28,968 nucleotides of DNA from Roseiarcus sp049513815 (GCA_049513815.1 JBEKVR010000048.1:1-28968), one strand, 5' to 3'. Positions 1 through 8,672 are shown, counted from the stretch's first letter. The notes: generated by a model not told the origin, from the sequence alone. Made by a program: numbers and translations.

Positions 1-498
1 GCCCCAGATCGCCATCGCCGCGGCGCGCTGGGCGGTCGGGTAAGCGTCGAGCATCACCGCCTGCGCGAGCGGCACCAGCGCTGCGCCGAACGCGCCCTGG
101 GTCAGCCGGAACAGGACCATCTGCTCGATGTTCTGCGAGATCCCGCACAGCATCGAGGCGACGGTGAAGCCGACGGTGCAGACGATGTAGAGCCGCTTGC
201 GGCCGAAGCGGGCCGACAACCATCCGACCGGCGAGGTCATGATCGCCGAGGCGATGATGTAGGAGGTCAGCACCCAGTTGATCTGATCCTGGGTGGTCGA
301 CAGCGTCCCTTGCATGTAGGGCAGCGAGACGTTGGCGACGGTGGTGTCGAGCACCTGCATGATCGTCGCCGTCATCACGAACACGCTGATGATGGCGCGG
401 CGCGAGGACGGCAATTCACGTAAGGATTCGACGGTCCGGCGCGGCGCGGCGGCGGCGCGCGGCGCTCGCTCTGCGCCCCAGTGGTGCGCCAAAGCCAA
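1..498 (-). CDS. MFS exporter, EmrB/QacA (DHA2) type, 5' part only
   Basis: This is the N-terminal part (about 166 residues) of a drug:proton antiporter of the major facilitator superfamily; the gene runs off the left edge of the window. Going inward from the N terminus it shows the first membrane segment ending in LDTTVANVSLP, typical of the 14-helix EmrB/QacA group, then the loop 2-3 signature GWLSARFGRKRLY (motif A), then RLTQGAFGAALVPLAQA. These proteins export drugs or other hydrophobic compounds through the inner membrane, usually with an EmrA-like periplasmic adaptor, but no adaptor gene is next to it here. The start is uncertain: the frame opens just after a stop at 511-513 and holds TTG codons at 496-498, 490-492 and 412-414. 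The first ATG (373-375) would cut into the first helix, so an upstream TTG is preferred. The family call is firm; the substrate is unknown. Confidence 0.85.
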   Translation of the reverse strand, partial: MALAHHWGAERAPRAAAAPRRTVESLRELPSSRRAIISVFVMTATIMQVLDTTVANVSLPYMQGTLSTTQDQINWVLTSYIIASAIMTSPVGWLSARFGRKRLYIVCTVGFTVASMLCGISQNIEQMVLFRLTQGAFGAALVPLAQAVMLDAYPTAQRAAAMAIWG

Positions 499-506
499 TT
501 TAAAGC

Positions 507-538
507 TCGCTTATCATATGCAAGCTTATAATAAGCGA
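507..538. promoter_or_regulatory. Tandem dyads, probable operator upstream of the MFS exporter
   Basis: An AT-rich patch in GC-rich DNA carries perfect outer arms TCGCTTAT (507-514) and ATAAGCGA (531-538). Inside are two overlapping dyads: GCTTATCATATGCAAGC (509-525, arms GCTT/AAGC) and the perfect 13-mer GCTTATAATAAGC (524-536). It lies directly upstream of the likely exporter start. Tandem dyads of this size are typical targets of MarR- or TetR-type repressors of efflux pumps. The regulator is not in the window. Confidence 0.5.
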
Positions 539-605
539 TGGGCGCCGCGGCGCGATTTGCGCCACGCCAATTTTTCCGAAATTTGCCGCTTCGACAGTCG
601 CCGGT

Positions 606-962
606 TTAGCTGCCGCGGTAGGTGGAATAACTCCACGGCGTCACCGCCAACGGCACGTGGTAATGTGCGCTCGGGTCGGCGATGGCGAAGCGGATCGGCA
701 CGACGTCGAGGAACGGCGGCTCGGCCGTCAGCGCGCCCCGGCCGCGGAAATAGGCGCCGACATGGAACGACAATTCGTAGGTTCCGACCCGCGCCTCGGC
801 GGCGGCGAGGAGCGGCGCGTCGGTGCGCCCGTCGGCGTTGGTTTTGGTCCGCTTGAGCAGCGCCCGCGCGCCGTCTGCGGCCACCGCGTGCAGCTCGATT
901 TCGACGCCGGAGGCCGGACGTCCGATGCTGGTGTCGAGAACGTGCGTCGTCAGGCCCGCCAT
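606..962 (-). CDS. uraH: 5-hydroxyisourate hydrolase (transthyretin-like)
   Basis: This enzyme hydrolyses 5-hydroxyisourate, the product of urate oxidation, to OHCU in the urate-to-allantoin pathway, in the cytoplasm. At 118 residues it has the usual length of the family. It opens with LTTHVLDTSIGRPA and ends with the diagnostic YSTYRGS tail. Expected active-site residues are present: His7, Arg46 (in NADGRTD) and His102 (in HYHVPL). The start is the ATG at 960-962. The gene shares orientation with the exporter downstream (about 110 bases away, with an operator-like patch between) and is divergent from aceE. No uricase, OHCU decarboxylase or xanthine dehydrogenase gene lies nearby, so its pathway partners must be elsewhere. 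Identification is secure. Confidence 0.95.
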   Translation of the reverse strand: MAGLTTHVLDTSIGRPASGVEIELHAVAADGARALLKRTKTNADGRTDAPLLAAAEARVGTYELSFHVGAYFRGRGALTAEPPFLDVVPIRFAIADPSAHYHVPLAVTPWSYSTYRGS

Positions 963-1045
963 GCGTCCACCTCAACCGTAAGCGGCCCGTCTAGTCGAAT
1001 CCGTTCGCCTTTGGTAGGAGAAATGCGCCGGCTGGGCGTCTGGGC

Positions 1046-1062
1046 CATGCGAAATCCGCATG
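1046..1062. promoter_or_regulatory. 17-bp dyad in the uraH/aceE divergent intergenic region
   Basis: CATGCGAAATCCGCATG has perfect 6-bp arms (CATGCG/CGCATG) around a 5-bp spacer. It sits 105 bases before the aceE start and 84 bases before the uraH start, in the shared promoter region. It is a candidate transcription-factor site; no regulator can be assigned. A separate 8-bp palindrome GCAATTGC lies at 1080-1087. Confidence 0.3.
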
Positions 1063-1166
1063 CGTGGATCGCCTGCGTCGCAATTGCCAATCGACAGACC
1101 CCGTGACAGAGAGGCAAAAGCCGCCGGCCGACGAAATCGACCGAACCGCGGCGTCAGGGAGGCTTC

Positions 1167-3830
1167 ATGAACGACGACCTGAGGGGCGACGCCGCCGAAA
1201 CCGGCGAGTGGCTCGATGCGTTGGATTCGGTCGAGGCCTTTGAGGGCCTCAATCGCGTCGACGAGCTGCTTGACGCCGTGGTGACGTCGGCGCGACGCAA
1301 GGGCGCGCAGCTCCCGTTCGCCGCCAACACCGCCTACGTCAACACCATCCGCCTCGAGGACCAGCCGCCGCATCCCGGCGACCGCAAGCTCGAGCAGATC
1401 ATCCGCCGCTATATCCGTTGGAACGCGGCGGCGATCGTGCTGCGCGCCAACAAGGAATCCTCCGAACTCGGCGGCCATATCGCCAGCTTCCAGTCGGCGG
1501 CGACCCTTTACGACACCGGCTTCATGCACTTCTGGCGCGCCGCCGACGACAGCCACGGCGGCGACCTCGTCTATTTCCAGGGCCACAGTTCGCCCGGCAT
1601 CTACGCGCGCGCCTTTCTCGAGGGCCGCCTCAGCGAGGACCAACTCGTTCATTTCCGTCAGGAAGTCGGCGGCCACGGCCTGTCGTCCTACCCGCACCCG
1701 TGGCTGATGCCGGAATTCTGGCAGTTTCCGACTGTTTCGATGGGCCTGGGGCCGTTAATGGGGATCTACCAGGCCCGCTTCCTGCGTTATCTGCAAGGCC
1801 GCGGCCTCGCCGACACGACGGGGCGCAAGGTTTGGGTCTTCTGCGGCGACGGCGAAATGGACGAGCCGGAATCGCTCGGCGCGATCTCGCTCGCCGGTCG
1901 CGAAAAGCTCGACAACCTCATCTTCGTCATCAACTGCAACTTGCAGCGCCTCGACGGACCGGTGCGCGGCAACGGCAAGATCGTCCAGGAGCTGGAAGCC
2001 GGTTTCCGCGGCTCGGGCTGGAACGTCATCAAGTGCCTGTGGGGCTCCGGCTGGGACGAACTGCTCGGACAGGACCATTCCGGCAAGCTGCGCCAACTGA
2101 TGGAAGAGTGCGTCGACGGCGAATACCAGGACTTCAAGTCCAAGGACGGCGCTTACATCCGCAAGAATTTCTTTGGCCGCTATCCAGAGACGGCGGCGAT
2201 GGTCGCCGATTGGAGCGACGCCAAGATCTGGTCGCTGACGCGGGGCGGCCACGACCCGATCAAGGTCTACGCCGCCTACAAGGCCGCGACCGACCACAAA
2301 GGCCAGCCGACCGTCATTCTCGCCAAGACCGTCAAGGGTTACGGCATGGGCGCGGCCGGCGAGGGGCAGATGATCGCCCATCAGGCCAAGAAGATCGGCG
2401 ACACGGCGCTGAAGGCGTTTCGCGACCGTTTCGATATTCCCGTGTCCGACGCCGACCTCGCCAAGGTCCCGTTCCTGCGCCTGCCTGAAGACAGCGAGGA
2501 GATGAAGTATTTGCGCGCGCGCCGGGCCGAACTGGGCGGGCCGCTGCCGTCGCGCCGGCGCTCGTCCGCTCCGCTCGAAATCCCGCCGCTCTCCGCTTTC
2601 GACGCGCTGTTAAAGCCGACCGCGGAAGGCCGCGAGATCTCGACCACGATGGCCTTCGTCCGCATCCTGACGACGCTGTTGCGCGACAAGGCGATCGGCC
2701 AGCGCATCGTGCCGATCGTCCCCGACGAGAGCCGCACGTTCGGCATGGAGGGCCTGTTCCGCCAGATCGGCATCTTCAGCCAGGTCGGCCAGCTCTATCG
2801 GCCGCAGGATGCCGACCAGCTGATGTACTACCGCGAGGACACCAAGGGGCAGATCCTCCAGGAGGGCATCAACGAGCCCGGCGCGATGGCCTCCTTCATC
2901 GCGGCGGCGACGTCCTATTCGACGTCGAACACGCCGATGATCCCGTTCTACATCTACTACTCGATGTTCGGGTTCCAGCGGGTCGGCGATCTCGCCTGGG
3001 CGGCGGGCGACATGCGCGCGCGCGGCTTCCTCATTGGCGGCACGTCTGGTCGCACGACGCTGAACGGCGAGGGTCTGCAGCACGAGGACGGCCACAGCCA
3101 TCTCCTGGCTTCGACCATCCCCAATTGCGTCGGCTACGACCCGACCTACGCCTATGAGCTGGCGGTCATCATCCAGGCCGGCCTCAAGCGCATGTACGCC
3201 GAGAACCAGGACGTCTACTATTACATCACCACCCTCAACGAGAATTACCCACACCCTGGCATGCCCGAAGGCGCCGAAGAGGGCATCCTGCGCGGCATGT
3301 ACAAGTTGAGGACCGTCGAGGCGAAGAAAGGCGGCCCGCGCATGCGTCTGCTCGGCTCGGGGTCGATCCTGCGCGAGGTCGAAGCCGCCGCGGCGATGCT
3401 GGCCCAGGATTTCGGCGTCTCGAGCGAAATCTGGAGCGTCACCAGCTTCACCGAACTGCGCCGCGACGGCCTCGACGCCGACCGCTGGTCGATGCTGCAT
3501 CCCGATCAGCCGCGCCGTCTGTCCTATGTCGAGCAGGCGCTGGCCAAGGGGACAGGCCCCGTCATCGCCGCCACCGACTACGTGAAGGCGATCGGCGACG
3601 GCGTCAGGCAATTCGTTCCGGCCCGCTACAAGGTCCTGGGCACCGACGGCTTCGGGCGCTCCGACTATCGCCGCCGGCTGCGCTCGTTCTTCGAAGTCGA
3701 CCGCCGTCATGTCGCTCTGGCCGCGTTGAAGGCGCTCGCCGACGATCAACTTCTGCCCACCCGCCGCGTGACGGAGGCGATTGCGCGCTACGAGATCGAC
3801 CCGGAAGCCCCCAATCCGGCGCGGAGCTGA
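1167..3830 (+). CDS. aceE: Pyruvate dehydrogenase E1 component, homodimeric type
   Basis: E1 decarboxylates pyruvate with thiamine diphosphate and reductively acetylates the lipoyl group of E2. The product is 887 residues, the length of the E. coli homodimeric enzyme, and differs from the alpha/beta E1 common in other alphaproteobacteria. The ThDP motif starts with GDGEMDEPES (residue 227) and closes with the INCN stretch near residue 255. Active-site histidines typical of AceE are seen in QHEDGHSH (near 639), and the C-terminal domain carries the usual GTDGFGRSD. The ATG at 1167 is preceded by the strong ribosome-binding site AGGGAGG (1156-1162). It is the first gene of the aceE-aceF-lpdA operon, with 54 bases between its stop and the likely aceF start. 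Identification is secure. Confidence 0.98.
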   Translation: MNDDLRGDAAETGEWLDALDSVEAFEGLNRVDELLDAVVTSARRKGAQLPFAANTAYVNTIRLEDQPPHPGDRKLEQIIRRYIRWNAAAIVLRANKESSELGGHIASFQSAATLYDTGFMHFWRAADDSHGGDLVYFQGHSSPGIYARAFLEGRLSEDQLVHFRQEVGGHGLSSYPHPWLMPEFWQFPTVSMGLGPLMGIYQARFLRYLQGRGLADTTGRKVWVFCGDGEMDEPESLGAISLAGREKLDNLIFVINCNLQRLDGPVRGNGKIVQELEAGFRGSGWNVIKCLWGSGWDELLGQDHSGKLRQLMEECVDGEYQDFKSKDGAYIRKNFFGRYPETAAMVADWSDAKIWSLTRGGHDPIKVYAAYKAATDHKGQPTVILAKTVKGYGMGAAGEGQMIAHQAKKIGDTALKAFRDRFDIPVSDADLAKVPFLRLPEDSEEMKYLRARRAELGGPLPSRRRSSAPLEIPPLSAFDALLKPTAEGREISTTMAFVRILTTLLRDKAIGQRIVPIVPDESRTFGMEGLFRQIGIFSQVGQLYRPQDADQLMYYREDTKGQILQEGINEPGAMASFIAAATSYSTSNTPMIPFYIYYSMFGFQRVGDLAWAAGDMRARGFLIGGTSGRTTLNGEGLQHEDGHSHLLASTIPNCVGYDPTYAYELAVIIQAGLKRMYAENQDVYYYITTLNENYPHPGMPEGAEEGILRGMYKLRTVEAKKGGPRMRLLGSGSILREVEAAAAMLAQDFGVSSEIWSVTSFTELRRDGLDADRWSMLHPDQPRRLSYVEQALAKGTGPVIAATDYVKAIGDGVRQFVPARYKVLGTDGFGRSDYRRRLRSFFEVDRRHVALAALKALADDQLLPTRRVTEAIARYEIDPEAPNPARS

Positions 3831-3884
3831 GGCGCCTCGCTTCCTTGAATGATACGAACTGGCGCGCGCGAAGGAGAACCGGCG

Positions 3885-5180
3885 GTGGCCAAAATCGAAG
3901 TCAAAGTGCCTGATATCGGCGACTTCAAGGACGTGCCGATCATCGAGATTCTGGTGAAGCCGGGCGACGCCGTGACGGCCGAGCAGCCGTTGCTGACGCT
4001 CGAATCCGACAAGGCGACGCTCGAGGTTCCGGCGCCGAGCGCCGGCGTCGTGGCGACAATCATCGCCAAGGTCGGCGACAAGGTGTCGATGGGCACGCCG
4101 CTGTTGACGCTCGAGGCGGAAGCCGGCGCGCCCGCGGCCGCCGCTTCGGCGCCGAAGGCGGACGCCGCGCCGGCGCCTGCGCCCGCAGCGCCGCCGTCCA
4201 CGGCTGCGCAGCCGCCGGCTGCGCCTGCGCCCGCCGCTCCCGCGGCCGCCGCGGCGCGGCCCTCGACTTTGGCGGTCGACTTCACCGGCGTCTTCGCCGG
4301 CCCGGCGGCGCGCCGTCTGGCGCGCGAGCTCGACGTCGATCTCACGACGATTCAAGGCGCCGGCGAGAAGGGCCGCATCACCGTCGCCGACGTGAAAGTC
4401 GCGGCGCGCGTCGGCGGCGCGGCGGCCGGCGGCGGCGGGCTGCCGGACGTGCCGACCGTCGATTTCGCCAAGTTTGGGCCGATCGAGACCGTGCCGCTGT
4501 CGCGCATCAAGCGCATCTCCGGCCCGCGTCTGCACGCTTCATGGGTCAACGTCCCGCACGTCACCCATAGCGACGAGGCCGACATCACCGAGCTTGAAGC
4601 GTTCCGCAAGTCGCTCGACGACGCGGCCAAGGCCGACAAGACGGCGCCCTATCGCGTCTCGCTGCTGCCGCTGCTGATGAAAGCGTCGGTGGCGACGCTG
4701 AAAGCGTTTCCGGCGTTCAATTCCGCCTTGTCGCCCGCCAAAGACTCTCTGATCTATCGCCACTACTGGCACATCGGCGTCGCCGTCGACACGCCCGACG
4801 GCCTCGTCGTCGCGGTGGTCAAGGACGTCGACAAGAAGGGCCTGGTCGAACTTGCGCGCGAGCTTGGCGCGCTGTCGGCCAAGGCGCGCGAAGGCAAGCT
4901 CGCGCCGACGGAAATGCAGGGCGCGACCTTCACCATTTCCTCGCTCGGCGGCATCGGCGGAACGGCGTTCACGCCGATCGTCAACGCGCCGGAAGTGGCG
5001 ATCCTCGGCGTCGTGCGCTCGCGCATGGCCCCGGTCTGGGACGGCAAGGCGTTCCAGCCGCGGTTGATGCTGCCGCTGTGCCTCTCATACGACCATCGCG
5101 TCATCGACGGCGCGGCGGCGGCGCGCTTCATGCGGCGCTTGTGCGACACGGCGGTCGACATGCGGCGCGTGCTGCTTTAG
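3885..5180 (+). CDS. aceF: Pyruvate dehydrogenase E2, dihydrolipoamide acetyltransferase
   Basis: E2 forms the core of the complex and moves the acetyl group from lipoate to CoA. The 431-residue product has one lipoyl domain (residues 1-75, lipoyl lysine Lys43 in ESDKA), an Ala/Pro-rich flexible linker (about 80-130), a peripheral-subunit-binding domain (about 137-172, FAGPAARRLAREL) and a catalytic domain ending in SYDHRVIDG (His404, Asp408 of the HxxxDG motif). I chose the GTG at 3885: AAGGAG at 3871-3876 is ideally spaced and the lipoyl domain begins at once. An in-frame ATG at 3849 would add 12 residues unlike the family. E. coli AceF has three lipoyl domains; this has one, and a further copy is fused to the following gene product. 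Confidence 0.97.
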   Translation: MAKIEVKVPDIGDFKDVPIIEILVKPGDAVTAEQPLLTLESDKATLEVPAPSAGVVATIIAKVGDKVSMGTPLLTLEAEAGAPAAAASAPKADAAPAPAPAAPPSTAAQPPAAPAPAAPAAAAARPSTLAVDFTGVFAGPAARRLARELDVDLTTIQGAGEKGRITVADVKVAARVGGAAAGGGGLPDVPTVDFAKFGPIETVPLSRIKRISGPRLHASWVNVPHVTHSDEADITELEAFRKSLDDAAKADKTAPYRVSLLPLLMKASVATLKAFPAFNSALSPAKDSLIYRHYWHIGVAVDTPDGLVVAVVKDVDKKGLVELARELGALSAKAREGKLAPTEMQGATFTISSLGGIGGTAFTPIVNAPEVAILGVVRSRMAPVWDGKAFQPRLMLPLCLSYDHRVIDGAAAARFMRRLCDTAVDMRRVLL

Positions 5181-5247
5181 CGGCGGCGTTTCGAGCGCCG
5201 CGTCGTGACGGTAAAGGCATTGAAGGTTCGGCTCGGAGAGCGCGTCC

Positions 5248-6975
5248 ATGGCTGGTGAAATCAGGCTTCCCGATATCGGCGACTTCAAGGAAGTCCCGAT
5301 CATCGAGATTCACGTCAAGCCCGGCCAGAGCGTCGCCAAGGAAGAGGTCCTGATGACGCTCGAGAGCGACAAGGCGTCGCTCGAAGTGCCGGCCCCGGAG
5401 GCCGGAATCATCGGCGAGATCAAGGTCAAGGTCGGCGACAAGGTGAGCCAGGGCGCGCTGCTGGCGACCTGGGCGTCCGGCGGCGCGGCGGCGGCCCAGC
5501 CGGCCGCTACCCCAACGATAGCCGCCGCGGCGCCCGCGCCCGCCGCCGAGCCGACGACCCGCGCCGATTTCGAATGCGACGTGCTGGTGCTTGGCGCCGG
5601 CCCCGGCGGTTACGCCGCCGCCTTCCGCGCCGCCGATCTCGGCGTCAGCGTCGTCTTGGTCGATCGCCGTCCGTCGCTCGGCGGCGTCTGCCTCAACGTC
5701 GGCTGCATCCCCTCCAAGGCGCTGCTCCACGCCGCCAAAGTCATCGACGAGACGGTCGAGATGTCGGACCACGGCCTGGTCTTCGCGCCGCCGAAGATCG
5801 AGCTCGACGCCTTGCGCGATTGGAAGGAGCGGGTGGTCAAGCGTCTGACGACCGGGCTCACCGGCCTGGCGCGTCAGCGCAAGGTGACGGTGCTGACCGG
5901 CGAGGGCGCGTTCACCTCGCCGCACACGCTGGCGGTGCGGGCGCCGGAGGGCGACCGCGCGGTGCGTTTCAACTGCGCGATCATCGCCGCAGGCTCTGAG
6001 GCTGCGGCGCCCGGCTTCATCCCACGCGATCCGCGCATCTGGGATTCGACCGCGGCGCTCGAACTGCGCTCCATCCCCAAGCGCCTGCTGGTGCTTGGCG
6101 GCGGGGTCATCGGCCTGGAGATGGCGACGGTCTACAGCGCGCTGGGCTCGAAGATCACGGTGATCGAGATGATGGACCAGTTGATGCCGGGGGCCGACCG
6201 CGACGTCGTCGCGCCTTTCGCCAAGCGGGTCGAGAAGCGCTACGAGAAGATCCTGCTCGAGACCAAGGTGACGCGGGTCGAGGCGCTTGCCGAAGGCGTG
6301 AAGGTCGCGTGGGAAGGCAAGGGCGGTTCGGGCGAGGACGTCTTCGACGCCATGCTGGTTTCGGTCGGACGTCGCCCGAACGGCGGGGCGATCGGCGCCG
6401 ACGCGGCCGGGGTCGCCGTCGACGAGCGCGGCTTCATCGTCGTCGACCGGCAGATGCGCACCAACGTCTCGCACATCTTCGCGATCGGCGACGTCGTCGG
6501 CCAGCCGATGCTCGCCCACAAGGCTTCGCACGAAGGCAGGGTCGCCGCCGAGGCGGCTAGCGGACACAAATCCTCCTTTGACGCCAAGGTGATCCCGGCA
6601 GTGGCTTACACCGACCCTGAAGTCGCCTGGGTCGGCGTCACCGAGGCCGAGGCCAAGGCGAAGGGGCTCGCCTACGGCAAGGCGGTGTTCCCGTGGGCGG
6701 CGAGCGGCCGCTCGCTGTCGCTCGGTCGCGACGAAGGCCTGACCAAGACGTTGTGGGACGAGGCGAGCGGCCGCCTGATTGGCTGCGGAATCGTCGGCCC
6801 CAACGCCGGCGACCTCATTTCCGAGGCGGCGCTGGCGATCGAAATGGGCTGCGACGCAGAGGATATCGGCCTGACGATCCATCCGCATCCGACGTTGTCA
6901 GAGACGTTCGCCATGTCGGCGGAAGCGTTCGCCGGCACGCTGATCGACCTCTATCTGCCGAAGAAGAAGGGCTGA
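5248..6975 (+). CDS. lpdA: Dihydrolipoamide dehydrogenase (E3) with N-terminal lipoyl domain
   Basis: E3 reoxidises dihydrolipoamide with FAD and passes electrons to NAD+. The protein has 575 residues, about 100 more than a plain E3. Residues 1-75 are a lipoyl domain (Lys42 in ESDKA), followed by an Ala/Pro linker to about 104. The E3 body shows the FAD site GAGPGGY (116-122), the redox disulfide GGVCLNVGCIPSK (Cys148/Cys153), the NAD site LGGGVIGLE, the second FAD motif near IFAIGDV, and the catalytic HPHPTLSE (His547, Glu552). GGAGAG at 5235-5240 serves the ATG at 5248. The lipoyl region closely resembles that of aceF at both protein and DNA level, implying duplication. The pairing with aceE and aceF makes this the pyruvate dehydrogenase E3; it could also serve other complexes. 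Confidence 0.97.
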   Translation: MAGEIRLPDIGDFKEVPIIEIHVKPGQSVAKEEVLMTLESDKASLEVPAPEAGIIGEIKVKVGDKVSQGALLATWASGGAAAAQPAATPTIAAAAPAPAAEPTTRADFECDVLVLGAGPGGYAAAFRAADLGVSVVLVDRRPSLGGVCLNVGCIPSKALLHAAKVIDETVEMSDHGLVFAPPKIELDALRDWKERVVKRLTTGLTGLARQRKVTVLTGEGAFTSPHTLAVRAPEGDRAVRFNCAIIAAGSEAAAPGFIPRDPRIWDSTAALELRSIPKRLLVLGGGVIGLEMATVYSALGSKITVIEMMDQLMPGADRDVVAPFAKRVEKRYEKILLETKVTRVEALAEGVKVAWEGKGGSGEDVFDAMLVSVGRRPNGGAIGADAAGVAVDERGFIVVDRQMRTNVSHIFAIGDVVGQPMLAHKASHEGRVAAEAASGHKSSFDAKVIPAVAYTDPEVAWVGVTEAEAKAKGLAYGKAVFPWAASGRSLSLGRDEGLTKTLWDEASGRLIGCGIVGPNAGDLISEAALAIEMGCDAEDIGLTIHPHPTLSETFAMSAEAFAGTLIDLYLPKKKG

Positions 6976-6994
6976 GTCCTCGCGGCCGCAAGCT

Positions 6995-8632
6995 TCAGCG
7001 GCTGCGTCGCTCGACGATGCGGCCCGGTTCGCCGGCGCGGCCCTCGACATGCGCTCCGCCCGAGCCGGGGCCGTTGGTCCGGCCGATGACCACCGGCTTC
7101 GAGAACAGATAGCCCTGGGCGACGTTGATGCTCGTGTGGTCGCGCAAGTAGGCGAGCTCGTCCTTCGTTTCGACCCCTTCGACCATCACCGGCGTGTTCA
7201 ACGCTTTGCCGACCGACTCGATCGCCCTGAGCAGGCCCTGGTTGCGCGGCCGCTCGTGGATCGCCGTGATGAACGAACGGTCGACCTTGATCTCGTCCGC
7301 TTCGATCTCGGCCAAGGTCGACAACGACGAATAGCCGACGCCGAAGTCGTCGATTGAAATCTTCGCGCCGATATCGCGCAGCATCGGCGCGACCTGAAGC
7401 TGGAACTGACTGGCGCGCAGCAGCGCCTCCTCGGTCAATTCGATCATGAAGCGCCGCGCCTGGCCGCTGGCGGCGAGCCGGTCGGCGAAGGCGCGCATGA
7501 AGCGAATGTCGCCCGCCTGTTGAGCGGCGATGTTGAAGCCAAGCCTGAGGTCGGGGCCGAAGGTCGCGTCGATCGCGTCGAGCGAAGCGAGCGTCTCCTC
7601 GAACAGGAGCTGCGTCATCTCGTTCATCAGGCCGAGGTTGACGGCGAAGGCGATCGAGTCGCCGGGCGAGCGTGGTTCGCCGTTCTCGTCGCGCCAGCGC
7701 ATCAACACTTCGAGCCCGGCGATCTTGCCGGCGCGAAAATCGACCTTGGGCTGCAGCGCGCAGGCGAAGCTCCGGTCGCGGATGGCGAGGCGCAGGCTCT
7801 GCTCCAGCCGCGCGTGCTCATGGGCGCGTTGCGCGATCGACGGGTCGTAGAGGCGAGCCTGGCCGCGATAGCGGCGCTTGGCCTGCGACAGCGCCGCCTC
7901 GGCCTTGGCGATCAACCCGGCGGCCGCAGCGTCGTGCGCGGGATATACGCTGAGCCCGGCGGAGGTGGAGAGCAGGATCTCGACCCCGTCGACGTAGAAA
8001 GGGTCGCGCAAGCGCGCGAGCAGGCGCTCGATCCGCGCCAAAGCCGCCGCAGGCTCCCCCGGTTGGGCCATGAGGACGGCGAATTGATCGCCGCCAAAGC
8101 GCGCGGCGAGGTCGTCGCCGTCGATCGACTCGCCGACTCGTCGCGCCGCCTCGGCGAGCAGCGCGTCGCCGGCCGGGCGGCCGTAGAACTCATTGACCGA
8201 GTCGAACTGGTCGAAGCCGATCGCCGCCACCGCGAAGCACGCCTCGCCGGACGCGCCGCCGAGCGAGCGGGCGACCGCCTCCTCGAAGAAGGCGCGGCTC
8301 GGCAGCTTGGTCAGCGGATCGAAATAGGCGCGCTGGAACAGCTCGTCCTGCAGCCGCCTTTCGTCGTCGATGTCGACGGCGACGCTGACGCGATAGGCGT
8401 CGAGACCGAGGCGGAAGTCCGCCGCCTCGATCAGCTCGGCGCGGCCGCCGCGGGCGACGGTCGCGCGCCCACGCTTGGGGTCGGGGGGCGCGTCGGCGGC
8501 CGGATTGGCGTAGACGCGCTCGCCGGCGGCGGTGCGAATCTCGACCGCGGCCGGCAGCGCGGCGAGCGCCTCGCCGATCAGCGTCGCGCGGTCGTTGGAG
8601 CGATGGGGCCCTTCGGTCGTCTCGTTCGCCAT
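6995..8632 (-). CDS. PAS-like/GGDEF/EAL protein with degenerate GGDEF, likely c-di-GMP phosphodiesterase
   Basis: The 545-residue cytoplasmic protein has an N-terminal PAS-like segment (about 15-95), a GGDEF domain (about 100-255) and an EAL domain (about 270-520). The GGDEF signature is GGDQF (180-184), and the metal-binding Asp that normally opens the DxDxFK motif is Gly139 (GFDQFD), so cyclase activity is doubtful. The EAL domain keeps its metal and catalytic set: Glu308 (reads EVL), Asn367, Glu398, Asp428-Asp429 (IDDFGVGYSS), Lys449, Glu485 (VEGVET) and Gln506. A phosphodiesterase with a regulatory GGDEF is the best reading. The ATG at 8630-8632 follows AGGAGG. It lies 40 bases downstream of the HerA-type ATPase on the same strand and ends 19 bases from the lpdA stop. 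Confidence 0.9.
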   Translation of the reverse strand: MANETTEGPHRSNDRATLIGEALAALPAAVEIRTAAGERVYANPAADAPPDPKRGRATVARGGRAELIEAADFRLGLDAYRVSVAVDIDDERRLQDELFQRAYFDPLTKLPSRAFFEEAVARSLGGASGEACFAVAAIGFDQFDSVNEFYGRPAGDALLAEAARRVGESIDGDDLAARFGGDQFAVLMAQPGEPAAALARIERLLARLRDPFYVDGVEILLSTSAGLSVYPAHDAAAAGLIAKAEAALSQAKRRYRGQARLYDPSIAQRAHEHARLEQSLRLAIRDRSFACALQPKVDFRAGKIAGLEVLMRWRDENGEPRSPGDSIAFAVNLGLMNEMTQLLFEETLASLDAIDATFGPDLRLGFNIAAQQAGDIRFMRAFADRLAASGQARRFMIELTEEALLRASQFQLQVAPMLRDIGAKISIDDFGVGYSSLSTLAEIEADEIKVDRSFITAIHERPRNQGLLRAIESVGKALNTPVMVEGVETKDELAYLRDHTSINVAQGYLFSKPVVIGRTNGPGSGGAHVEGRAGEPGRIVERRSR

Positions 8633-8672
8633 CGCCGCCTCCTCGTCTCCGCCGCTCTAGGCGGGGATCATA

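Noticed and set aside
1023..1106. 27-codon frame before aceE with AGGAG only 2 bases before the ATG
   Set aside because: The ribosome-binding site is too close to the start, the peptide has no attenuator-like residue run, and no terminator/antiterminator pair is visible, so a leader peptide is not supported.
2610..4535. 641-codon open frame on the minus strand across aceE and aceF
   Set aside because: It runs antisense to secure genes, is Arg/Asp/Gly-rich, resembles no family, and is explained by the G/C bias at third codon positions of the plus-strand genes. The same applies to the long antisense frames at 5128-6888 and 21083-22267.
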